From assembly GCF_004570845.1 (NCBI RefSeq), contig NZ_SPQZ01000010.1, positions 1-64,000 on the forward strand: a stretch of DNA of 64,000 bases. Reading direction: 5' to 3'. Positions 58,871-64,000 of this stretch are shown one piece after another. The stretch comes from Orlajensenia leifsoniae. Its GTDB lineage: Bacteria > Actinomycetota > Actinomycetes > Actinomycetales > Microbacteriaceae. The notes beneath the pieces were generated by a model. The model saw only the letters and a list, made by a program, of their open reading frames with translations. It had not been told where the DNA came from and ran no database searches. The stretch's first letter is position 1. Every line of letters begins with the position of its first letter. The translations under genes and the position numbers were made by a program.

Positions 58871-58930
58871 TGCCGGCTGTCGGCTGACGTCGGCTGACGT
58901 CAGCTGACGTCAGCTGATCCCGGCTGATCT
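58871..58930. repeat. 10-bp tandem repeat, five to six copies
   Basis: From 58881 five consecutive decamers read CGGCTGACGT, CGGCTGACGT, CAGCTGACGT, CAGCTGATCC, CGGCTGATCT; 58871-58880 is a weaker copy. The array lies between the deaminase gene and the second Fpg/Nei gene. Confidence 0.8.
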
Positions 58931-58983
58931 CTGGTGAGCGCAACCCCCTCCCGGATGTCGCACCGTCACGGCAGACTGAATGC

Positions 58984-59844
58984 GTGCCCGAGATGCCCGA
59001 GGTCCACGCGCTCGTCGCCTTCCTGGCGGAGCGCACGGTCGGCCACGCCATCAGCCGGGCGACCATCACCTCCTTCTCGGCGCTGAAGACGTTCGACCCG
59101 CCCATCGACGCCCTCGACGGGGCGACGATCACCGGCGTCACGCGCCACGGCAAGTTCATCGACATCGAGACCGATGCCGCTCACCTCGTCTTCCACCTGG
59201 CCCGCGCCGGCTGGCTGCGCTGGTTCGACGCCGTGCCCGCGACCGCGATCAAGCCCGGGCGCTCGCCCATAGCCCTGCGAGTGCGACTCGACGACGGCTC
59301 CGGCTTCGACCTCACCGAGGCCGGCAGCAAGAAGTCCCTCGCCGTCTACGTCGTGCGCGACCCGCACGAGGTCCCGGGCATCGCCCGCCTCGGCCCCGAC
59401 GCCCTCGCCGACGACTTCACCGAGGCCGAGTTCGCCGAGGTGCTCAGAGGGCGACGCACCCAGATCAAGGGGCTGCTGCGAGACCAGTCGATCATCGCCG
59501 GCATCGGAAACGCCTACTCCGACGAGATCCTGCACGTCGCGAAGCTCTCGCCCTTCGCCATCGCGGCGACGATGCCGCCCGAGACCGTCGCGCACCTCTA
59601 TGACGCCATGCGCACGACGCTGACGGATGCCGCTGCCATCGCCTCAGGCAAGCCGCCCGCCGAGCTCAAAGACGCCAAGCGCGCCAACCTGCGGGTGCAC
59701 GCGCGCTCGGGTCAGCCGTGCCCGGTGTGCGGCGACACCGTGCGCGACGTCAACTTCCACGACTCGAGCCTGCAGTACTGCCCGACGTGCCAGACCGGAG
59801 GCAAGGTGCTCGCCGACCGCATCCTGTCGCGGCTGCTCAAGTAG
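58984..59844 (+). CDS. Fpg/Nei family DNA glycosylase (second paralogue)
   Basis: The 286-residue protein starts PEMPEVHALVAFLAER after the initiator, keeping the Pro/Glu catalytic end. TRHGKFIDIETDAAHLVFHL, GIGNAYSDEILHVAKLSPF and the zinc finger CPVCGD...YCPTCQTGGK near the C-terminus are present. It resembles the Nei2-type group of Actinobacteria. GTG at 58984 (GTG CCC GAG ATG) fits the family start; CAGACT lies 7 nt upstream. It shares GIGNAYSDEILH with the paralogue at 54946, indicating family relation rather than recent duplication. Confidence 0.9.
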   Translation: MPEMPEVHALVAFLAERTVGHAISRATITSFSALKTFDPPIDALDGATITGVTRHGKFIDIETDAAHLVFHLARAGWLRWFDAVPATAIKPGRSPIALRVRLDDGSGFDLTEAGSKKSLAVYVVRDPHEVPGIARLGPDALADDFTEAEFAEVLRGRRTQIKGLLRDQSIIAGIGNAYSDEILHVAKLSPFAIAATMPPETVAHLYDAMRTTLTDAAAIASGKPPAELKDAKRANLRVHARSGQPCPVCGDTVRDVNFHDSSLQYCPTCQTGGKVLADRILSRLLK

Positions 59845-59871
59845 GCAGCTCGGCAGCTCGGCAGCTAGGCA
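59844..59871. repeat. 8-bp tandem repeat
   Basis: GGCAGCTC, GGCAGCTC, GGCAGCTA and a partial GGCA follow each other directly, overlapping the last base of the Fpg/Nei stop. It is a likely slippage-prone microsatellite. Confidence 0.75.
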
Positions 59872-59892
59872 ACCGGGCGCACAATCGACCGG

Positions 59893-60468
59893 TCAGATCC
59901 CGGCGACCAGCGCAACCTTCAACTCCTCGCTGATGCCGGGCGTCTCGTCCACGTCGACCGCGAGAGCCTGCACGGCACGGCTGTAGTAGTTGCGTGCCGC
60001 AGCGGCCAGGGTGATGTCGAGGATCTCGCGGTCGCTGAACCCGACGTCGCGCAGGCGCTGGCTGTCGGCATCCGTCATCACCGACGCGTCGACGCTCACC
60101 TGCTCGGCGAAGGCCATCATGGCCACCTCGGCCTCGGTGAGGTCGGCGTCGCCGTAGTCGCGCGCGATCCGGATCAGCTGGTCCACGTCGAACAGCGCGA
60201 GGGTGAGGGTGCGGCGTCCGTGGGCCAGCCGGCAGTGTCGGGAGTGCGACCCGCGAGCCGCCGCGAGCGTCACCAGCTCGTACCGGCGCTTGCCCATCGG
60301 CCGACCGATGGCGGTGATGAGCGCCTCCCACGCGTCGTAGGCCTCGGGATGCAGCCCCATCACCCGGGTGTGAGCGGCCACGAAGCCCTGGTCGGCGATG
60401 TCGTCGGCGTAGAGCTCGGCGAGACGCCCCGTGGCCTCGTCATCGGGAACTGTGCGGATGATCGACAT
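59893..60468 (-). CDS. carboxymuconolactone decarboxylase/AhpD family protein
   Basis: ATG at 60468 has GAGGAGG upstream and gives 191 residues. The peroxidase-related CMD pattern is visible: LHPEAYDAWEALITAIGRPMG, YELVTLAAARGSHSRHCRLAHG with the single Cys and His instead of the AhpD CxxC pair, MMAFAEQVSVDASVMTDADS, and FSDREILDITLAAAARNYYSR. It may have thiol peroxidase-like activity, but the lack of a second Cys in the motif makes that uncertain. Confidence 0.85.
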   Translation of the reverse strand: MSIIRTVPDDEATGRLAELYADDIADQGFVAAHTRVMGLHPEAYDAWEALITAIGRPMGKRRYELVTLAAARGSHSRHCRLAHGRRTLTLALFDVDQLIRIARDYGDADLTEAEVAMMAFAEQVSVDASVMTDADSQRLRDVGFSDREILDITLAAAARNYYSRAVQALAVDVDETPGISEELKVALVAGI

Positions 60469-60544
60469 GCTCGTGCCTCCTCGAACGGATGCCGTCCATC
60501 GTCGCACCGAGGACCGCTCGGCGGAAGAGCCCGGCGGTCCCCGG

Positions 60545-61045
60545 TCACTCCGGCTCGGTGAGCAGCCTCGCGTAGTTCGCCATCGAGCGCCTGTAGCGCG
60601 GCAAGTGCGGCACGAGCGCTTCGATGGCGACGCGCAGCGCCTCATCGTGGGAGCCCAGGTCGTGGAGGATCAACGCCCGCACGGCGCTGGGAGCGCCGCC
60701 GAGGGCGTGCGGGTCGGCGTTCGCGATGATCGCGAGGGCGGCATCCGGTTCGCCGAGAACCCGCCGGGAACTCGCCATCTGCACCAGGGTGCGGGCTCGG
60801 CGCACGTCGTCGAGACCGGCAGCCAGCCCGGCCTCGTAGTGACCGACGGCCTCGCCGGTGCGGCCTGTGGAGTCACGGATGCAGCCGCGCTCGAACTCGG
60901 CGCGACCGTCGTCGGCCGGGCAGTCGTCGGCGAGGGCGTCGAGGCGTGCGACGAACGGATGCGCCTGCGCGTCGCTCTCGGGCGGGGCGGAGTCGAACGC
61001 CTCCCAGAAGTCCGCGACCTGCTGTTCCCACTCGTCGATCGTCAT
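60545..61045 (-). CDS. tetratricopeptide repeat protein
   Basis: The 166-residue protein is all-helical: DEWEQQVADFWEAFDS at the N-terminus, then TPR-like pairs (AEFERGCIRDSTGRTGEAVG, HYEAGLAAGLDDVRRARTLV, SSRRVLGEPDAALAIIANAD). The end is LILHDLGSHDEALRVAIEAL. It fits the small TPR_5-type proteins of bacteria with unknown partners. ATG at 61045 lies 6 nt after TAGCGT on the minus strand. Confidence 0.8.
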   Translation of the reverse strand: MTIDEWEQQVADFWEAFDSAPPESDAQAHPFVARLDALADDCPADDGRAEFERGCIRDSTGRTGEAVGHYEAGLAAGLDDVRRARTLVQMASSRRVLGEPDAALAIIANADPHALGGAPSAVRALILHDLGSHDEALRVAIEALVPHLPRYRRSMANYARLLTEPE

Positions 61046-61051
61046 GCCCCA

Positions 61052-61057
61052 ACGCTA
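61052..61057 (-). promoter_or_regulatory. predicted leaderless promoter of the TPR gene
   Basis: TAGCGT (minus strand) ends 6 nt before the ATG at 61045. No ribosome site is present. Confidence 0.5.
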
Positions 61058-61088
61058 GCGAGCCGCCGGCATGGCGCAGGTGCAGCCG

Positions 61089-61421
61089 CTACTCCTCGGG
61101 GTGCTGGTCGAACACGAACCACGCATTCCCGGCCGGATCGACGAGGCCCGCGACGGCGCCGTCGGGGATCGGTCGCGGGGGAGTCGTCACCGTCAGCTCC
61201 GGCGTCTCGGCGAGGTACCTCTCGAGGTCGTCGACCTCGTACATGGGGCCTGCTGGGTCGGGGTCGACCGAGAGCATGACTTGGATGTCACTGTCGGGGA
61301 TCTGGAACGCGACGGTGTCGTCGCCCTCGCGCCAAGCCTCCTCCCAGCCGAGAACGTCGCGGTAGAAGGCATCGGCCTCGGCCAGATCGGTGACGGGGTT
61401 GTGCAGGAATCGGAGCTTCAC
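61089..61421 (-). CDS. VOC family (glyoxalase-like) protein
   Basis: The 110-residue protein has one vicinal-oxygen-chelate module pair: FLHNPVTDLAEADAFYRDVL, GWEEAWREGDDTVAFQIPD, and the C-terminal VAGLVDPAGNAWFVFDQHPEE. Members dimerise to bind a metal and act on diverse small molecules or give antibiotic resistance; the substrate is unknown. The start is GTG at 61421. Confidence 0.82.
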   Translation of the reverse strand: MKLRFLHNPVTDLAEADAFYRDVLGWEEAWREGDDTVAFQIPDSDIQVMLSVDPDPAGPMYEVDDLERYLAETPELTVTTPPRPIPDGAVAGLVDPAGNAWFVFDQHPEE

Positions 61422-61600
61422 GGCGCCTCCGGTCGTCGGGATGAGGGTCTGCGTCGCCCCAGACCCTACTCGGGTCGAGCGCCATCGGGTAGGCCGGTGT
61501 GGGTCAGCACCGTCCAGCCCGGCATCCGCAGGCGGACCCGATCCTGTGTACCTGCCGGTGATCCATGGCCTTCGGTGCCGCGACGTGGTTCGCTGGCCTC

Positions 61601-62349
61601 ATGGCCGAGCTGGCGATGTTCCCCCTGGGTTCCGTGCTGTTCCCGCACATGCCTCTGCTCCTGCGCGTCTTCGAGCCGCGCTACCTCGTGATGCTCTCGC
61701 GTCTGCTGGAGAGCGACACGGCGGAGTTCGGTGTCGTGCTCATCGAACGCGGCCAAGAGGTCGGCGGAGGAGAGCACAGGTTCTCGGTGGGCACTGTGGC
61801 GACGGTCACCGAGATGGGCACGGCGGACGGCACCCTCGCGCTGGTCGCCCAGGGCGGGCGCCGCATCGAGGTGGTCGACTGGCTGCCGGAGGATCCGCAC
61901 CCCGTGGCCGAGGTGCGCGTGCTGCCGGAGTTGATCTGGTCGGAGGACGACCGCGGCGCCTCGAGAACGCGGAACGGGTGGTGCGCCGATCCCTCGCCCG
62001 GGCGAGCGAGTTCGTCGAGGGGTCCTGGTCTGCCGATGTGGCGCTCTCCGATGATCCGGCCGAGGCATCGTGGCAGCTGGCGGGCATTGCCCCGCTCGGC
62101 GAACTCGACCAGGTCGCCCTGCTGCGATCGACGAGCTTCGGCTCCCTGCTGGCCTCTGTCTCCGAGCTCACCGCGGCGGCGGGGGAGATCGTCGCACCGG
62201 CCTGGCTCGATCCGGTGACGGATGCCGGAGCGGCCGGCGACATCGACGACGGAGACGACGGAGACGACGATCCGCTCGGCGAGCCCGATGACGACGACGA
62301 TGAGGATGACGACCGGGGTGGCGAGGGCCGCTACGGACTGGGGGGATGA
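61601..62349 (+). pseudogene. Lon N-terminal (LON substrate-binding) domain protein, frameshifted
   Basis: Frame 1 starts at ATG 61601 with the Lon-N pattern LAMFPLGSVLFPHMPLLLRV, FEPRYLVMLSRLLES, EFGVVLIERGQEVGGG and VAQGGRRIEVVDWLPEDP. It loses sense at about 61960. A different frame then resumes RLENAERVVRRSLARASEFV, SWQLAGIAPLGELDQVALLR, and ends with an Asp-rich tail at 62349. The shift equals one missing base near GACCGCGGCGCC (for example GGCCGCC reduced to GGCGCC). Together the pieces make about 249 residues, the usual length. An earlier in-frame ATG lies at 61565. Confidence 0.75.
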
Positions 62350-62350
62350 C

Positions 62351-62809
62351 ATGCCGACAGACGACATCGCGACGCTCGCGATCTACTCCGACCATCTGAG
62401 CGCGGCGGCGGTGACCGCTGCGCTCGGGGTCGAGCCCACGTCGATCCATGAGATCGGCGATGCGCGCCGACGCTCGCGTTCGCGGCGGGCGGGCAGCCAC
62501 TCGCCGACGCAGTACACCCACTCGCTCTGGGAGCACACGGTGCGGGGTGATACCACCGGGGCCGGAGTGGCGGATGCCGCCGGCTCCACCAGCATCCGTC
62601 TCCTCGTCGACGTCTTCCGCGAGAAGCGGGAACAGCTGGAGACGCTGCGCGCGGACTACGAGCTGCGTCTCTGGTGGTCGGCGATCTCATCGAGCACGCA
62701 GGCGCCGTTCGTCTTCGACGCCGAGCTCATCCGCGGCCTCGCGATCATCGGCTGCGACCTCTACGGCACCGCGTACCTGGAGGCCGACGGGATCGACGCC
62801 GTGCTCTAG
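62351..62809 (+). CDS. DUF4279 domain-containing protein
   Basis: ATG at 62351 lies 1 nt after the Lon-N stop with GGGGGA upstream. The 152-residue soluble protein fits DUF4279: TLAIYSDHLSAAAVTAALGV, EPTSIHEIGDARRRSRSRR, HSLWEHTV, and FVFDAELIRGLAIIGCDLYGTAYL. Members occur in immunity-protein-like and regulatory contexts; function is unknown. It is probably co-transcribed with the disrupted gene. Confidence 0.75.
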   Translation: MPTDDIATLAIYSDHLSAAAVTAALGVEPTSIHEIGDARRRSRSRRAGSHSPTQYTHSLWEHTVRGDTTGAGVADAAGSTSIRLLVDVFREKREQLETLRADYELRLWWSAISSSTQAPFVFDAELIRGLAIIGCDLYGTAYLEADGIDAVL

Positions 62810-62864
62810 CGCCGCCGGCGCCGGCCTGCGGGCGGTCAGGAGACCCGCTGGCGCTCGGCCCGCG

Positions 62865-63800
62865 TCAGGCCGCCCGAGGGGCGGCATCCGGCAGCCGCGT
62901 GCCCGTGAGCGACTCGGCGACGGTCCAGAGCGAGGCCGCCAGGTCGACGCCCCTCGCCGAGCGCGGCAGGTCGATGCGCTTGGTCGGTCCCACCAGGCCG
63001 AGGCGGTTGGGGCCGTAGTAGGCGCCTTGCGGCGCGTGGGGATAGGTCGCAGCGAACAGCAGCGGTTCGGTGCCCTGCTCGACACCCTGCGACGGCACGA
63101 TGGTGCGGTCACCGGCGAGGAGGGAACGGCGGGGCGTCTCTCTCCCGAGGTTGGCGCCGGCGCTCTGCAGATTGGTGCGGGTGAAGCCCGGATGGGCGAA
63201 GGTGCTGATCAGGTTCCAGCCGCGCTCGTCCGAGACGCGCGCGAGGTGCTGGGCGGCGAGCATGTTCGCCAGCTTCGACTGCGCGTAGGCGAGCATCGGC
63301 ACGTAGCGGCGGTCGACGTACTGCAGATCGTCGAAGTGGATCCTCCCAGCGTTGGCCACGCCACTCGTCATGGTGGTGACCCGCGGATGCTCCGACTCGA
63401 GCACGAGCGGCAGCAGCAGGTTCGTCAATGCGAACGGGCCGAGGAAGTTCGATCCGAACTGCAGCTCGAAGCCGTCGCGGGTCTCCATCCGCTTCGGTGG
63501 GGCCATCACGCCGGCGTTGTTGACGAGGGTGTCGACGGGTCGGCCGTCGGCGAGGAGCGAGTCGGCGAAGGCATGCACCGTCGCCAGTTCGGACAGGTCG
63601 ATGTGGCGGACCTCGAGACTGGATCCGGGGGACTGGTCGAGGATCTCGGCTCGCGCCGCCTCGCCCTTCTCGATGGTGCGCACGGCCATGACGACGTGGG
63701 CGCCGGCCGAGGCCAGGCGCCTCGTGGCCTCCTTGCCGGTTCCGCTGTTCGCGCCGGTGACGACGATGAGGCGTCCGGACTGATCGGGCACGGTGTACAT
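62865..63800 (-). CDS. short-chain dehydrogenase/reductase
   Basis: The 311-residue protein has the Rossmann motif [12 protein letters not shown] (about 13-24), NNAGVM near 93, and the catalytic YAQSK (Tyr172, Lys176). SGVANAGR supplies the Ser region and [10 protein letters not shown] the later loop. It resembles retinol-dehydrogenase-like SDRs annotated as oxidoreductases; the substrate is unknown. ATG at 63800 has AAGGAG 6 nt upstream. Divergent to it lies a TetR gene, and two operator-like palindromes sit between them. Confidence 0.92.
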   Translation of the reverse strand: MYTVPDQSGRLIVVTGANSGTGKEATRRLASAGAHVVMAVRTIEKGEAARAEILDQSPGSSLEVRHIDLSELATVHAFADSLLADGRPVDTLVNNAGVMAPPKRMETRDGFELQFGSNFLGPFALTNLLLPLVLESEHPRVTTMTSGVANAGRIHFDDLQYVDRRYVPMLAYAQSKLANMLAAQHLARVSDERGWNLISTFAHPGFTRTNLQSAGANLGRETPRRSLLAGDRTIVPSQGVEQGTEPLLFAATYPHAPQGAYYGPNRLGLVGPTKRIDLPRSARGVDLAASLWTVAESLTGTRLPDAAPRAA

Positions 63801-63818
63801 GGAGACTCCTTCGCGGAA

Positions 63819-63871
63819 TAATAGACCGGTGGTCTCTTATGGGGCCAAGATAACAGACCGTGGTTCTGTTA
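63819..63871. promoter_or_regulatory. two 21-bp TetR operators in the SDR-tetR intergenic region
   Basis: Sites at 63819-63839 and 63851-63871 share the frame TAAyAGACC...TCTsTTA with dyad symmetry; the second has perfect 7-bp arms TAACAGA/TCTGTTA. Their centres are 32 bp apart, about three helical turns. TAACAG and TATATC near the second site are AT-rich enough for -10 elements of the tetR gene. Confidence 0.7.
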
Positions 63872-63898
63872 TATCGGGATGGTGAGGAAAGACTCAGG

Positions 63899-64000
63899 AT
63901 GACGTTCGCAGCACCGTTCCACCGGGCCCGCAGCGACGAGCAGCGCGCCGAACGCCGTCAGGCCATCCTCGACGCCGCGGCCGGCATCCTCTCCGAGTCG
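63899..64000 (+). CDS. TetR family regulator (3' truncated by window end)
   Basis: Only the first 34 codons are in the window. They read MTFAAPFHRARSDEQRAERR followed by QAILDAAAGILSES, the first helix of a TetR DNA-binding domain. AGGAAA lies 9 nt upstream of the ATG. Divergent placement next to the SDR gene and the two palindromes suggest it represses both genes. Confidence 0.85.
   Translation, partial: MTFAAPFHRARSDEQRAERRQAILDAAAGILSES

Overview
The window is 64 kb of very GC-rich, gene-dense bacterial DNA. Strong G/C bias at third codon positions, frequent GTG starts, the gene content and the gene order all point to a high-GC actinobacterium, most likely of the family Microbacteriaceae (order Micrococcales). 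The genus cannot be fixed from the sequence alone. Two chromosomal runs follow the order I remember from other Actinobacteria such as Mycobacterium tuberculosis: rplY-pth-mfd-mazG-eno-ftsB-DUF501, and greA-DUF4307-small membrane protein-hemolysin III-uppS-phoH-fumC-xseB/xseA-ispH-ychF. I see no prophage, insertion sequence, CRISPR array or rRNA operon.

Layout. 0-14.3 kb is housekeeping: L25, Pth, Mfd, NhaA, MazG, a ferritin, HisS, enolase, an FtsB-like septum protein, DUF501, a membrane-anchored subtilase and a type II NADH dehydrogenase, closed by a strong terminator. At 14.36 kb lies a tRNA gene with a UAA (Leu) anticodon but a short class I variable loop. 15-19.5 kb is a tightly coupled operon (TetR, MFS transporter, PLP aldolase/deaminase-like enzyme, aldonolactone oxidase) with a clear palindromic operator. 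19.7-30.5 kb holds a secreted Ala-rich protein, a TetR/ABC exporter operon, LemA and HtpX, a YcaQ-like protein, an AI-2E family permease, IlvA, GreA, DUF4307 and hemolysin III. 30.6-44.9 kb holds a cis-prenyltransferase, a class V aminotransferase, PIN-PhoH ATPase, fumarase, beta carbonic anhydrase, exonuclease VII, IspH, class II FBP aldolase and two neighbouring class II FBPases. 45-55 kb carries an MFS protein, a stand-alone Clp-N protein, RmuC, a DnaQ-like exonuclease, a HAD phosphatase, YchF and an ECF sigma factor with a membrane partner. 55-64 kb holds two Fpg/Nei paralogues, a cell-wall-binding M23 endopeptidase, dodecin, a deaminase, small enzymes, and an SDR/TetR divergent pair with two operators. 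Two genes in this last part look frameshifted by single-base deletions.

How the parts work together. Glycolysis/gluconeogenesis (eno, fba, two glpX), respiration and the TCA cycle (ndh, fumC), isoprenoid supply (ispH, cis-prenyltransferase), envelope biology (ftsB, subtilase, CWB2-M23 protein, LemA/HtpX) and DNA repair (mfd, xseAB, two Fpg/Nei proteins, YcaQ, RmuC) are all represented.

Sequence-level signals beyond genes: many start codons lie 6-8 nt after a TANNNT-like hexamer, as expected of leaderless transcription. An octamer, GGATGCCG/CGGCATCC, recurs in both orientations in genes and in intergenic arrays. Several intergenic palindromic elements occur, and two of them 26 kb apart share the same terminal arms.
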